A stretch of DNA of 64,000 nucleotides, taken from contig NZ_OZ245754.1 of assembly GCF_965227365.1 (NCBI RefSeq), positions 558,001-622,000 on the forward strand, read 5' to 3'. This DNA comes from Hwanghaeella sp965227365 (GTDB lineage Bacteria > Pseudomonadota > Alphaproteobacteria > UBA8366 > Aestuariispiraceae). Position numbers and translations under genes: made by a program. The notes under the pieces are model-generated. The model saw only the letters and a program-made list of their open reading frames with translations. It was not told the origin of the DNA and did no database searches. This document shows, piece by piece, positions 15,754 to 25,439 of this stretch; the first letter of the stretch is position 1, and the number at the start of each line of letters is the position of its first letter.

Positions 15754-16430
15754 TGGGGCAAGAACGCACGATCGGAGCCTTGGAAATTGCCGGCCTGACG
15801 ATACGAATCGCGGACCGTCTGCTGGTCAGTGATCTTTCCGTCTCCATCCCGCCCGGCGCGGTGGTGACCCTTATGGGGCCGAGCGGATCGGGCAAATCGA
15901 CAATTCTGGCCCATCTTTGCGGCACTCTGGACAGGCAGTTCGACGTTTCCGGCTCCGTCCGGCTGGGCGGGGCGGATTTGACCGCCATGCGGCCGGAAGA
16001 CCGCAAAGTCGGCATTCTCTTCCAGGAAGCGCTGCTGTTCCCCCATCTCAGCGTGGGTGAAAACCTGGCCTTCGGGCTGCCGGCTGAAATTTCGCGGGAT
16101 GAACGCCGTCGGCGTGTCGAAGCGGCTTTGAGCGACGCGGAGCTGGACGGCCTTGCTGATAGGGATCCTGCGACGCTTTCCGGCGGGCAGAAGGCGCGTG
16201 CCGCCTTGATGCGGACCTTGCTGGCGGAACCCCGCGCATTGCTGCTGGACGAGCCGTTTTCGCGGCTTGATGCTGCATTGCGGGATAAAATCCGTCAATT
16301 CGTGTTCGATCATGCGCGCAAGGCGGGGCTTCCGACCCTGCTGGTAACCCATGATATGGCGGATGCGCAGTCGGCCGGGGGGCCGATTATCGATATGGAA
16401 GATGCTGGACAAGCCAGCCAGCAATCATAA
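15750..16430 (+). CDS. ynjD: ABC importer ATP-binding protein, YnjD family
   Basis: The 226-residue ATPase of the ynjBCD-type importer. Walker A is GPSGSGKS, the Q-loop is in ILFQEALLFPHL, the signature is LSGGQKARAAL, Walker B plus catalytic Glu is ALLLDEPFSRLD, and the switch His is in LVTHDMADA. The start ATG overlaps the permease stop. Relative to other members the C-terminus is short, with no regulatory domain. Confidence 0.9.
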   Translation: MMGQERTIGALEIAGLTIRIADRLLVSDLSVSIPPGAVVTLMGPSGSGKSTILAHLCGTLDRQFDVSGSVRLGGADLTAMRPEDRKVGILFQEALLFPHLSVGENLAFGLPAEISRDERRRRVEAALSDAELDGLADRDPATLSGGQKARAALMRTLLAEPRALLLDEPFSRLDAALRDKIRQFVFDHARKAGLPTLLVTHDMADAQSAGGPIIDMEDAGQASQQS

Positions 16431-16493
16431 TATCCCCGGATAACGACAAGGAGGATGCGCCGCTAGTTTTTGCGAATGCGCATGGAGCATCTG

Positions 16494-16886
16494 ATGTACG
16501 AACAGGAAACCGCTGGAATCAAGGTATCGGTCGAGCCGATCTATCTCGAGGACCAGTCGCAGCCCAGCGAGGACCACTATGTCTGGGCCTATCAGGTGAC
16601 GATAGAGAACCGCAGCCCGCAGACCGTGCAGCTCCTGAACCGCCATTGGCGGATCACCGATGCGCAAGGTCGTACGGAAGAAGTGCGCGGACCGGGTGTG
16701 GTCGGCGAGCAGCCTGTGCTGCGGCCGGGGGAGTCTTTCGAGTATACCAGCGGCACGCCGCTATCGACCCCTTCCGGCATCATGCTGGGCAGTTACGAAA
16801 TGGAAGCGGAGGACGGTAGTGCGTTCGACGTGGCCATTCCTGCCTTTTCCCTAGACAGTCCGCATCAACCAATCCAGCTGCATTAG
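16494..16886 (+). CDS. apaG: ApaG protein
   Basis: A 130-residue single-domain beta-sandwich protein with the family core HYVWAYQVTIENRSPQTVQL, the RHWRITDAQG strand and GPGVVGEQPVLRPGE. ApaG is linked to cobalt/magnesium efflux and diadenosine tetraphosphate levels in enterobacteria, but its biochemical role is unclear. The ATG at 16494 is favoured over upstream ATGs because GGAG lies six bases before it. Confidence 0.93.
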   Translation: MYEQETAGIKVSVEPIYLEDQSQPSEDHYVWAYQVTIENRSPQTVQLLNRHWRITDAQGRTEEVRGPGVVGEQPVLRPGESFEYTSGTPLSTPSGIMLGSYEMEAEDGSAFDVAIPAFSLDSPHQPIQLH

Positions 16887-17023
16887 CGGCAATTTGGCTG
16901 GCACCGGACCGGCGGGAGCCGTATGCGGATGGCGGCATGGCAAATAAACCGCCGATCCGCGGGGGGAGTGAACAATGAGCGTGCCCGTCCCGGCCGAAGG
17001 CCGTTAACCGTTGGACTCGGCCG

Positions 17024-18472
17024 GTGACTGACTTTCGACCGATTTTCTTCGTTCTGGGCGTTCTGCTGTCGACCGTCGCCGTTGCCATGCTCGTGCCCGC
17101 CTTCGTGGATTTGGCGGTTAATAACGATGATTGGCAGGTCTTCGCGGTGGCCAGCGCGCTGACCTTCTTTGTCGGCATGATGCTGGTCCTGACCTGCCGC
17201 GCCCGGTCCCGGACCCTGTCGGTGCGCCAGGCATTCGTCCTGACGACGTTGGTCTGGGTCGCGCTGCCGGCCTTCGCCGCCATACCTTTCGCCTTCGCCA
17301 ATCTCGATCTGACCTACACGGATGCGTTCTTCGAATCCATGTCGGGCCTGACCACGACCGGGGCGACTGTGATTCTGGGGCTGGACCACGCGCCGCCGGG
17401 CATCCTGCTCTGGCGGTCGTTGCTTCAATGGCTGGGCGGTGTCGGGATCGTCATGATGGCCGTTTCCGTTCTGCCCATGCTGCAGGTCGGTGGTATGCAG
17501 CTGTTCCGTATGGAATTTGCCGAACGTATGGAAAAGGCGCTGCCGCGCGCCGCCCAGATCGCCGCCTGGATCGGCGCGATCTATCTTTTCCTGACCGCTC
17601 TTTGCGGGGTGCTGTATTTCGTTGCCGGCATGGCCGGGTTCGAGGCGATCAACCACGCCATGACAACGGTCGCGACAGGCGGCTATTCGACGCGTGATTC
17701 CTCGATCGGCTTTTATCAAAGCCCCTGGATCGACATCATCGCGACCGTCTTCATGATCGCCGGATCCTTGCCCTTCCTGCTGTATTTCCAGGCGATCCGC
17801 GGACAGGTTTCGGATCTGTTCCGGGATTCACAGGTGCGCTGGTTCCTGTCCATCCTGGGGTTCAGCATCCTGGTGATGATCGTCTATCTGTGGCGGGTCG
17901 AGGAATGGGAACTGGGGCGGGCGATCCGGCTGGCGATGTTCAACATCACGTCGGTGATGACGGGAACGGGATATGCGACCGACGATTTCGGCCTGTGGGG
18001 TGCGTTGGCGATGCCGCTGTTCCTGATGCTGATGTTTGTCGGCGGCTGTGCCGGATCGACGACATGCGGCATCAAGATTTTCCGTTTTCAGGTCCTGATT
18101 CAAACCGCGCGGATGCAATTCCGCCGCCTGTTGCAGCCGCATGGCGTCTTCATCGCCTATTACAACGGCAAACCGATCCCCGAGACGGTGGCCGAGTCGG
18201 TCATGAGCTTCTTCTTCCTGTTCGTGACGCTGTTTGTATTGCTGGCTTTGGCACTCGGTATGATCGGGCTCGACTTTGTTACGGCGACCAGCGGCGCCGC
18301 GACCGCGATCTCCAATGTAGGGCCGGGGCTTGGACCGATCATCGGCCCGGTCGGCAATTTCTCTACGCTGCCCGATGCGGCGAAATGGGTATTGGCCTTC
18401 GGCATGTTGATTGGGCGGCTTGAAATCTTCACTGTGCTGATTCTGCTGTCGCCGCGTTTCTGGAAAGTATGA
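17024..18472 (+). CDS. TrkH-family potassium uptake protein
   Basis: A 482-residue K+ channel-like transporter subunit with four membrane-pore-membrane repeats. The selectivity filters are seen as TTTGATV, ATGGYST, GTGYAT and SNVGPG in order. The soluble partner TrkA is not adjacent. GTG start. No close operon partner: apaG is 137 bp upstream and argE begins 25 bp downstream, possibly by read-through. Confidence 0.93.
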   Translation: MTDFRPIFFVLGVLLSTVAVAMLVPAFVDLAVNNDDWQVFAVASALTFFVGMMLVLTCRARSRTLSVRQAFVLTTLVWVALPAFAAIPFAFANLDLTYTDAFFESMSGLTTTGATVILGLDHAPPGILLWRSLLQWLGGVGIVMMAVSVLPMLQVGGMQLFRMEFAERMEKALPRAAQIAAWIGAIYLFLTALCGVLYFVAGMAGFEAINHAMTTVATGGYSTRDSSIGFYQSPWIDIIATVFMIAGSLPFLLYFQAIRGQVSDLFRDSQVRWFLSILGFSILVMIVYLWRVEEWELGRAIRLAMFNITSVMTGTGYATDDFGLWGALAMPLFLMLMFVGGCAGSTTCGIKIFRFQVLIQTARMQFRRLLQPHGVFIAYYNGKPIPETVAESVMSFFFLFVTLFVLLALALGMIGLDFVTATSGAATAISNVGPGLGPIIGPVGNFSTLPDAAKWVLAFGMLIGRLEIFTVLILLSPRFWKV

Positions 18473-18497
18473 CATTTACTGGGGAGTAGTGCCGACT

Positions 18498-19658
18498 ATG
18501 GCTGAGACATATACGCCGATCGAGATGTTGGGAAAGCTCGTGTCCTTCGACACGACCTCGGCCTACTCGAACCTGGAACTCATCGATTTCGTCCGCGGTT
18601 ATCTGGCCGATCACGGTGTCGAGGCCCAGGTCCTGCCGAATGAGGACGGCACGAAAGCGAACCTGTTCGCGACCATCGGGCCGGTCAAGCCGGGTGGGGT
18701 CGCCCTGTCCGGGCATACGGATGTGGTGCCGGTCGTTGGCCAGCCGTGGGACACGGATCCCTTCGACATGGTCGAGAAGGGGACCCGCCTCTATGGTCGG
18801 GGGACCGCCGACATGAAGGCTTTTTCGGCGACGGCGCTTGCCCTGGTACCCGAGATGGTCGCGCAGCCGTTGACCCGTCCATTGCATTTCTGCCTTTCCT
18901 ATGACGAGGAGGTCGGATGCCTCGGCGCACCGGAGATGATCCGGCAGTTGGGCGAAAACCTGCCCAAGCCTGCCTTGGTGATCGTCGGCGAGCCGACCGA
19001 CATGAAGGTTGTTTCCGCCCATAAGGGCATGTGGTTCTTCCGGGTCACCGTCACCGGTAAGGAGGCGCATTCCAGCCAGACCCATCGAGGCGTCAGCGCG
19101 GTGATGAACGGCGCGCGGATGATCGCGAAACTGGACGAAATGGGCAAGCGACTGCGCGACAATGCGGACCCGTCCAACCGGTTCCCGCCGCCCTATACGA
19201 CCATTCATGTCGGCGTCGCCAATGGCGGTACGGCGGCAAACATCATTTCCCGCAAATTCGAGTTCATCTGCGATATCCGGAACCTGCCGACCGATGACCC
19301 GGCCGCGCTGCAGCGCGAGTTTGAAGAGTGGTACACGGCCGAGATTCTTCCCGAGATGCATGCCGTCGACCCGAATACGGGAATCGAGATCGTCACCGAG
19401 AATGTGGTTCCGGGCCTGCGAGAGGAACTGGATTCCGAGGCGGAGGAATTCGTCCGCGCCATCACCGGCGACAACGACACCACCTACGTGCCCTACGGCA
19501 CGGAAGCGGGGCAGTTCCAGGAAGCGGGGATGTCCGTGGTCGTTTGCGGACCGGGTTCGATCGATCAGGCCCACCAGCCGAACGAATTCATCGAAATCGA
19601 TCAGGTGCATCAGTGCGAAGCGTTTCTTCGCAAGGTCATCGGGCGCTGCAGAGGGTAG
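18498..19658 (+). CDS. argE: Acetylornithine deacetylase
   Basis: A 386-residue M20 di-zinc amidohydrolase that removes the acetyl group from N-acetylornithine in arginine synthesis. Visible are the metal-site blocks SGHTDVVPV and GRGTADMKAF, the catalytic Glu pair in SYDEEVGC, and the dimerisation-domain GVANGGTAANII. The ATG at 18498 has GGGGAG about eleven bases upstream; the GTG at 18489 would be too close to it. Related M20 deacylases cannot be fully excluded. Confidence 0.85.
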   Translation: MAETYTPIEMLGKLVSFDTTSAYSNLELIDFVRGYLADHGVEAQVLPNEDGTKANLFATIGPVKPGGVALSGHTDVVPVVGQPWDTDPFDMVEKGTRLYGRGTADMKAFSATALALVPEMVAQPLTRPLHFCLSYDEEVGCLGAPEMIRQLGENLPKPALVIVGEPTDMKVVSAHKGMWFFRVTVTGKEAHSSQTHRGVSAVMNGARMIAKLDEMGKRLRDNADPSNRFPPPYTTIHVGVANGGTAANIISRKFEFICDIRNLPTDDPAALQREFEEWYTAEILPEMHAVDPNTGIEIVTENVVPGLREELDSEAEEFVRAITGDNDTTYVPYGTEAGQFQEAGMSVVVCGPGSIDQAHQPNEFIEIDQVHQCEAFLRKVIGRCRG

Positions 19659-19673
19659 AGGCGACGACTTGGG

Positions 19674-20159
19674 TCAGTCGGCGAGTCTTTTTTCATAGGT
19701 ATTGTAAAGCAGGTCGAAACCCAGCGCCGGATAGGTTGCGCCAGCCGAAGGATTGTCTGCCAGGCCGGTGACCAGGGCCCGCTTTAACCCCATTCGGCGA
19801 AAACGTTCCAATGCGGTGTCCATCATGGCGCGGGAGACACCCTTGCCGCGCGCATCCTTCGCTACGTAGATATCTGTGATGTGGCCGTAGGGGCGTTCTT
19901 CCGGAACGACGAAATGCCCTTGCTCGACTTCCGATATGCCGATCAGGAAGCCGACGATCACACCGTCCAGCTCGGCGACGAGGACGAAGCCGTCCGCGGC
20001 CTGAATCTCGTCTTCCAGCGAAGCCAAATGCGCTTCTGCGCCTTCAAGTGTCGTGTCCCTGTCGGGCCGCAGTCGGTGCTCGTGAAGGTTCAGGGCCTGC
20101 GTGAACGCGACCACGGTTTCCCGGTCGTCCTGCCTCGCTTCTCGGACAGTGACCGTCAT
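19674..20159 (-). CDS. GNAT-family N-acetyltransferase
   Basis: A 161-residue acetyltransferase with the acetyl-CoA loop VAKDARGKGVSRAMMDTAL and a downstream GLADNPSAGATYPALGF block. Its start codon overlaps the stop of the methyltransferase gene upstream (ATGA at 20156-20159), so the two are translationally coupled. Substrate unknown. Confidence 0.85.
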   Translation of the reverse strand: MTVTVREARQDDRETVVAFTQALNLHEHRLRPDRDTTLEGAEAHLASLEDEIQAADGFVLVAELDGVIVGFLIGISEVEQGHFVVPEERPYGHITDIYVAKDARGKGVSRAMMDTALERFRRMGLKRALVTGLADNPSAGATYPALGFDLLYNTYEKRLAD

Positions 20160-21226
20160 GCCAAGCGCCTCAGCACCATCACACGGCTGAAGAAGGCTCG
20201 ATCGATTGACGCGACCTCGAAGCCCGCATCCTCGAAGACCGCTGACAGATCGTCTTCCAGGTAGTTGGTATAGTAGGGCTCGTGGAAGGCCATCGGGAAA
20301 CGCTGAAGCAGGGCGTCATAGGGTGGATGGTCGCCGGTCTGGATGGAGTCGATGAAGACAAGGAGGCCGCCCGGTCTGACGATGCGGGCGATTTCGGCGG
20401 CGACGGTGCGCCGGACCTTCTTGGGCAGTTCGTGAAACAGATAGATGCAGGTCGCGATATCGTATGATCCGTCCTTGGCCGGGATGTCTTCCGCATTGGC
20501 TTCCAGGAAGCGGACGTCGGGATGCTGAATCAGCGAGCGTTGCGCCTTTTTCAGATAGGGACGGCTTAGATCCAGGCCGGTCGCGGAAATCGTCGGATTG
20601 TTGCGCAGCACTTCCTTAAGGAAGCGCCCGGTACCACAGGCAATATCAACCAACTCCACCGGTGATGTGCCTGTATGTGTCTCCACCGCCGTTCCAATTG
20701 CCGGCAAGGCTTGCCGGCGCATCGCGTCGGCACCGCCCGTGAACAGCACTTCGACCTGATGGTCGTAGGCCTCCGCGGATTCTTCCGAAAACCAGCCGTC
20801 CGTCTGGTAATGAAAGTTTTGGAGATAATAGCGCGGATAGGCTTTTTGGCGCGTGCCGGTCAGCACTTCACTATTTGCATTCCGGCGCCGCCGTTGGGCG
20901 ACCTTTGGCAAATCCGTAAGGAAATCCCGGGTGTCCTTCAATACCGTCGACGGGCGTGGGGCGAGATCCGCCGGCGGGCGGTAGAGTCCGGCGCGGATAT
21001 TTTCCCAGTCCCGGCGGTACAGCGCGGAAAGATCCTTCAGGATCACGTCCCAGCCCGGAATGCGATGTGTCGGCAGCGGCCCGTTCGGCGGTGGGGTCAG
21101 GCGCGCGGCCAACAGGTATTGCCCGGCGAACCAGGCGGTTCTGGCGGCTTGGCTGACCGCATAGGCCGGACCCAGCCCGACATCCCGGGGTTTGCGGCGC
21201 AGCGTTGCGGCGAGTTCACGAAGCAT
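20156..21226 (-). CDS. Class I SAM-dependent methyltransferase
   Basis: A 356-residue protein. The N-terminal 150 residues are unrecognised and rich in Arg and Pro. The C-terminal part is a Rossmann methyltransferase with SAM motif I VDIACGTGRFLKEVL and ATCIYLFHELPKKVR downstream, of Methyltransf_11/25 type. The ATG at 21224-21226 has GGAGAG upstream. Coupled to the following GNAT gene. Substrate unknown. Confidence 0.82.
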   Translation of the reverse strand: MLRELAATLRRKPRDVGLGPAYAVSQAARTAWFAGQYLLAARLTPPPNGPLPTHRIPGWDVILKDLSALYRRDWENIRAGLYRPPADLAPRPSTVLKDTRDFLTDLPKVAQRRRRNANSEVLTGTRQKAYPRYYLQNFHYQTDGWFSEESAEAYDHQVEVLFTGGADAMRRQALPAIGTAVETHTGTSPVELVDIACGTGRFLKEVLRNNPTISATGLDLSRPYLKKAQRSLIQHPDVRFLEANAEDIPAKDGSYDIATCIYLFHELPKKVRRTVAAEIARIVRPGGLLVFIDSIQTGDHPPYDALLQRFPMAFHEPYYTNYLEDDLSAVFEDAGFEVASIDRAFFSRVMVLRRLA

Positions 21227-21284
21227 GGCGCTCTCCTTCCGTAAAGGATGGTACGCACGCAGACAGCCTTTAAGATCAAAGCGA

Positions 21285-22016
21285 TCAGGCGGCAAGTGCC
21301 TTCAGGAATCCCTTTACCGATCCTTCCATGCCGACCCACAAGGCATCGGATGTGAAGGCATGGCCGATGGAGACCTCGTCCAACTGCGGCAGGGCGGCCT
21401 TGAACATCGGCAGGTTTTCGGTCGTCAGGTCATGTCCGGCATTGATGTCCAGACCTTCCGCGACGGCGGCCGCGGCGCTCTCACTGTATTGTGCCAGCAC
21501 TTCCTTTTCGGCCGCCGTGCCGAACGCATCGGCCCAGGGGCCGGTATAAAGTTCAATCCGGTCGGCGCCGATATTCGCGACCTGCTTCATGGCCTCCGGG
21601 TCCGGATTCATGAACAGGGAAACGCGGCATCCCAGCGATTGCAATTCGCCGATGATCGGGCGCAGCCGTTCTGCTTCCGCGAAAACGTCCCACCCGTCGT
21701 CCGAAGTTGCGACATCCGGCGCGTCGGGGACCAGCGTTGCCTGGGCCGGGCGCACGTCGCGGCACAGCTGCATGTAATCCGGATAGGGGTTGCCCTCGAT
21801 ATTGTATTCGATGCCCGGATGACCTTTCAGAAGCTCGGCCAGTCCGTAGACATCGGTCTTCCGGATATGGCGCTCATCGGGCCGCGGGTGAACCGTGATG
21901 CCGTGCGCACCGGCGGCAATGACTGTCTCGGCCGCCTTGGTGACGCTCGGATAGCCGACATGCCGCTGGTTCCGCAGCAAGGCGATCTTGTTCAGGTTGA
22001 TGCTTAGATTGGTCAT
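21285..22016 (-). CDS. pdxJ: Pyridoxine 5'-phosphate synthase
   Basis: A 243-residue TIM-barrel enzyme that condenses 1-deoxyxylulose 5-phosphate with 3-amino-2-oxopropyl phosphate to give pyridoxine 5'-phosphate. Family blocks are all present: SINLNKIALLRNQR at the N-terminus, GITVHPRPDERHI, NIEGNP, TLVPD, RVSLFMNPD, RIELYTGPWA and GLDINAGHDLT. Its length is normal. Confidence 0.97.
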   Translation of the reverse strand: MTNLSINLNKIALLRNQRHVGYPSVTKAAETVIAAGAHGITVHPRPDERHIRKTDVYGLAELLKGHPGIEYNIEGNPYPDYMQLCRDVRPAQATLVPDAPDVATSDDGWDVFAEAERLRPIIGELQSLGCRVSLFMNPDPEAMKQVANIGADRIELYTGPWADAFGTAAEKEVLAQYSESAAAAVAEGLDINAGHDLTTENLPMFKAALPQLDEVSIGHAFTSDALWVGMEGSVKGFLKALAA

Positions 22017-22109
22017 GTTACGCGAAGATGGTTATCCAGAATTGGACTTATTCATAAGCCTTCAAGCCTGGATCTGACAGGGCCAATTGTGTGGGTCCTG
22101 TCTGGACCA

Positions 22110-22877
22110 TTAAGACCGTTTGGGTTTTCGCTTTTCCAGAACCACCATCAAGCGGAATGCCATGATCGAGCCGATAAAGGGCATCAAATGCTGTTCCAAG
22201 CGGACTAGACTTTCCGCTGCACCTGCTGAAAGCAGAGACCAGGATTTGAAACCGCCGGTCATCGGATAGGCGAATAGGCTGAGCCACTGCCGGTCGACCA
22301 GGGTGAAACCCGGAAAGGCTTCGGCGAAGGCGATCCGGTGCTCCTGGCGTTTGAAGAGCAGGGTCGGAATGCCCTGGTTGGAATCGAACGGGTCCTTGTC
22401 GGGGTCGGGCTTTGCCTCGACCGGCCCCAGCGGGTCGGCCGACATATCGACCGGCTCTTCGTGCAGGAAATTGTAGAACAACCAACTGACAGGCGTGATG
22501 CCGGGTTCGATCATGGCCAGGCGGCCCCCCGGTTTCAGCACGCGGAGCGCCTCGGCGAAGAAGACGCGCGGATGCTCGATATGGTGCAGCACGTCCAGCA
22601 TGGTGATGCCGTCGAATGTTTCGTCCGGAAAGGGCAGGGTCTGGGCGTCGGCGCAGACATCGACCCAAGGGGTCGGCAGGATATCGATGGTGGTGACGTC
22701 TGCGTCCGGTTTGGCGTCGCGCAGGTTCCCCGACCCGGACCCGACCTCAAGATAGCGGCCATCTTCGGGCAACGCGTTCAGCATGCGCCGGTGATAGTCG
22801 CCATAGACCGCCCGCAAAGCCGGTTTGCGTTCCCAGACACGGCGGTGTTCCGCCAGCCGCGGGTCGATCACGGTCAT
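22110..22877 (-). CDS. Class I SAM-dependent methyltransferase (Methyltransf_11 type)
   Basis: A 255-residue methyltransferase with motif I YLEVGSGSGNLRD, motif II VTTIDILPTPWVDVC and the post-II DGITMLDVLHHIEHP. It lies 2 bp after a methyltransferase-glycosyltransferase fusion gene and is the last gene of a three-gene minus-strand cluster. A role in modifying a lipid-linked sugar or quinone-like acceptor is suggested by context only. Confidence 0.83.
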   Translation of the reverse strand: MTVIDPRLAEHRRVWERKPALRAVYGDYHRRMLNALPEDGRYLEVGSGSGNLRDAKPDADVTTIDILPTPWVDVCADAQTLPFPDETFDGITMLDVLHHIEHPRVFFAEALRVLKPGGRLAMIEPGITPVSWLFYNFLHEEPVDMSADPLGPVEAKPDPDKDPFDSNQGIPTLLFKRQEHRIAFAEAFPGFTLVDRQWLSLFAYPMTGGFKSWSLLSAGAAESLVRLEQHLMPFIGSIMAFRLMVVLEKRKPKRS

Positions 22878-22879
22878 GC

Positions 22880-24334
22880 TCAGAAGGCTTTCAGCTTCCG
22901 CCAGGCAAAGACCACCATCTTCAACAGCAGCCAGCCATCGCGGAACCGAGAGATCTGCGGCGATCCATAAGTCCGGTCCGCGTAGCGAACGGGAATCTCG
23001 ACGATTTTCAGGTTCAGTTTGGCGGCCCCGAAGATCAGGTCGAAATCACCGAAGGGATCGAAATCGCCGAAATAGGAACGGTTGGCGATCAGGTTCTCGT
23101 AATCCTTCTTCGTGATCACCTTGGTGCCGCAGAGCGTGTCGGTGAAACGTTGGTTCAGAAGGTAGGAGAAGATCAGCGCGAAAGTACGATTCGCCCAGTA
23201 GTTCAGGAACCGCATCGCGCCGTGTTCCATGGGATAAACCAGCCGCGTGCCGTTGATAAACTCGCCCTTGCCGCGTGCGATCGCGTCGTAATATTTCGGA
23301 ATTTCCTCCGGCGGCATGGTCAGATCCGCATCAAGGATCATCAGGACGTCGCCGCGGGCTTCGTCGAACCCCTTGCGGACCGCATCGCCCTTGCCCTTGC
23401 CGGATTGCTTGAACACCTTGATATCCCATTCGCCCTTATAGGCGTCGCGAACGCGTTCGCATTCCTCGAAGGTGCCGTCCGATGAATTGCCTTCGACATA
23501 GATGATTTCGATATCGTCCGCGAAACGCGGCAGACGCTTAACCGCGTTTTCGATATTACCTTTTTCGTTACGGCAGGGAACCAGAACGGTGGCGCTCAAA
23601 TCGCGCCGAACGGCATGGCGCTCCGATCGCGCGACGAGATAATGGCGCAGGCACAGGCGGCGAATCCCGGGCAGGGTGCCGATAAATCGGTTCAGCGCGG
23701 TGCCGATGCCCAGGAGGTGATGCGGCACCAATTGGCGCCATTCCTGCCGGATGACCTCAAAATCGGAAAGATTCAGCAGGTTGGCGATATCGAGATGGCC
23801 GAGATAGTTCACCTCGGGCTGCGGCATTCTCAGCCCGAGCATCTCGATCAGTTTCAGCGCCGGTTCCCAGAGATGGGAGTAGTAGGAGACGACAAGCCGC
23901 GTGTTGGCGTCGCAGAAACGGTGGAGGGATTTGAAGGTTTCCTCGCAGTCGTCGAGATACCCGATCGTGTCCGACAGCAGAATGAAATCGAACGTTCCGC
24001 TTATCGTCTCGTTGTCGGCCAGCGATTCAACATCCGCGACATGGAAGGTCAGGTCCGGGTATTTGTTTGCGGCGATGCCGATCATTTCCTCGGAAAAGTC
24101 GACACCGACGCCGATGGACGGTTTCAGGCGCGAAAGCGTCCTGCCCGTACCGCACCCCAGTTCCAGGACCCGCGACCCTTCCGGAATGATGAATTTCAGA
24201 TAGGCCAGATCCGCATCGTGGAACGGGCTGTTCCGGTCGATCCAATGATCGCGGATCTTGGCAATGTCGTCGGCATAGTCGCGGATGGCGCGTTTGCGCG
24301 GCGATAGGGTCATGCCGGTCGTTCCGTTGGTCAT
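22880..24334 (-). CDS. Fusion of SAM-dependent methyltransferase and family 2 glycosyltransferase
   Basis: A 484-residue two-domain protein. Residues about 1-215 form a methyltransferase with motif I RVLELGCGTGRTLSRL. Residues about 235-480 are a GT2 glycosyltransferase of the dolichyl-phosphate mannose synthase/DPM1-like type, with VLVPCRNEKGNIENAVKRLP, the metal-binding DADLTMPPEE and a C-terminal hydrophobic patch. The start ATG at 24332-24334 overlaps the upstream gene's stop (ATGA). Together with the flanking YbhN-like membrane protein it suggests synthesis of a polyprenyl-linked or lipid-linked sugar. Confidence 0.85.
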   Translation of the reverse strand: MTNGTTGMTLSPRKRAIRDYADDIAKIRDHWIDRNSPFHDADLAYLKFIIPEGSRVLELGCGTGRTLSRLKPSIGVGVDFSEEMIGIAANKYPDLTFHVADVESLADNETISGTFDFILLSDTIGYLDDCEETFKSLHRFCDANTRLVVSYYSHLWEPALKLIEMLGLRMPQPEVNYLGHLDIANLLNLSDFEVIRQEWRQLVPHHLLGIGTALNRFIGTLPGIRRLCLRHYLVARSERHAVRRDLSATVLVPCRNEKGNIENAVKRLPRFADDIEIIYVEGNSSDGTFEECERVRDAYKGEWDIKVFKQSGKGKGDAVRKGFDEARGDVLMILDADLTMPPEEIPKYYDAIARGKGEFINGTRLVYPMEHGAMRFLNYWANRTFALIFSYLLNQRFTDTLCGTKVITKKDYENLIANRSYFGDFDPFGDFDLIFGAAKLNLKIVEIPVRYADRTYGSPQISRFRDGWLLLKMVVFAWRKLKAF

Positions 24335-25305
24335 GCTGCTGGGCCTGGGGATTGCGTTTCTGGCTTTTCTGCTTTCGTGCGGGCCATAAGCCAAAACAGG
24401 CCGCCGGGCAACCCCACGGCCACATGGACCAGCCCATACAGAACGGAAAGCGCGAGTGCCTGGGGCTCGGAAACGGCGGCATAGGAAAGCGCCACGATCA
24501 AAACGCCTTCCCGCAAACCCCAACCTGCAATGGTCACCGGGATGGTCGCGATAAGGATTGCGACAGGCAGCACCGCCATTGTGACGCCATAGGCGACGTT
24601 TACATCAAGGCCCTGTGCCAGAACATAGAAGGCCGACAGGGCAAGGGTTTGCCCCGCCGCGGTCGATAGTCCGACCTTTGCCAGCAGGGGCGGGCTCAAC
24701 AGCACGTGACGTGCCTGTTTCGACATGTTCAGGAATTCGGCGACGATTTTCCAACGGCGCACGGAGGGAGGCAATCCGTCGAGGATCAGGAAGAATGCGA
24801 AACCGCCCAAACCCGCGGCCAGAAGAAGAACGACGCCCTGCTGCATGACGGGGTCGGTGATCAAATGAAACATCGTCGGCAGGAAGATCGCTGCGATCAA
24901 AACGATTCCGAGCAGGCCGAAAGCGCGGTCGAGCAAGACGCTGGAGGTCGCATGAGAAACCCTGAGGCCGCCGTCACGGGCAAGGCGAAAAATGCGAATG
25001 GCGTCCCCGCCAACGGATGACGGCAGGGTCTGGTTGAAGAACAGACCTTCCATGGTCCAGCGGAAGAAGCGGCCATATGTGGGTGTTTCCGCCTTCATCG
25101 ATGCCAGGAACCGCCAGCGGAGGGCGATGATGACTTGTTGGGCGGCGACCATGGCCATCGCCAGCACCACTGATCCCGGATGGGCGGATGCCGCCAGTTC
25201 CAGTGCCTGATCAAGCTCGATACTTTGGGCGAGGTAGGACAGCAGGCCGACGGTGACCCCGAACTTGAGAAGGGTCCACAGGGTTCGTCTGGCTTTCTCG
25301 CTCAT
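24331..25305 (-). CDS. YbhN/lysylphosphatidylglycerol-synthase-type membrane protein (UPF0104)
   Basis: A 324-residue integral membrane protein with about eight helices of the LPG_synthase_TM family, which includes the flippase half of MprF and stand-alone YbhN/AglD-like proteins. Visible are the family ALRWRFLASMKAETPTYGRFFRW and NQTLPSSVGGDAIRIFRL blocks. It heads the methyltransferase/glycosyltransferase cluster and its stop overlaps the next start, so a role in translocating or presenting a lipid-linked sugar is the simplest reading. Confidence 0.83.
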   Translation of the reverse strand: MSEKARRTLWTLLKFGVTVGLLSYLAQSIELDQALELAASAHPGSVVLAMAMVAAQQVIIALRWRFLASMKAETPTYGRFFRWTMEGLFFNQTLPSSVGGDAIRIFRLARDGGLRVSHATSSVLLDRAFGLLGIVLIAAIFLPTMFHLITDPVMQQGVVLLLAAGLGGFAFFLILDGLPPSVRRWKIVAEFLNMSKQARHVLLSPPLLAKVGLSTAAGQTLALSAFYVLAQGLDVNVAYGVTMAVLPVAILIATIPVTIAGWGLREGVLIVALSYAAVSEPQALALSVLYGLVHVAVGLPGGLFWLMARTKAEKPETQSPGPAA

Positions 25306-25439
25306 GTTCCGTTGTGCCGCCCGTGTCCAGACACGGCCGAATCAGTTCCCGTGATTGTGGCGGGCGGGTTGGTAGACGGTTCCAGGCCTTAGGGCAAGGA
25401 AAGCGTTGGGGAACAAAGCGCCGTTCCGGGGTGAAAGGG

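Noticed and set aside
22076..22102. Terminator after the methyltransferase gene (GACAGGGCC with GGTCCTGTC)
   Set aside because: The 9-bp stem with one G-U is real but lacks a U-tract on the minus strand, so I left it out as a terminator.
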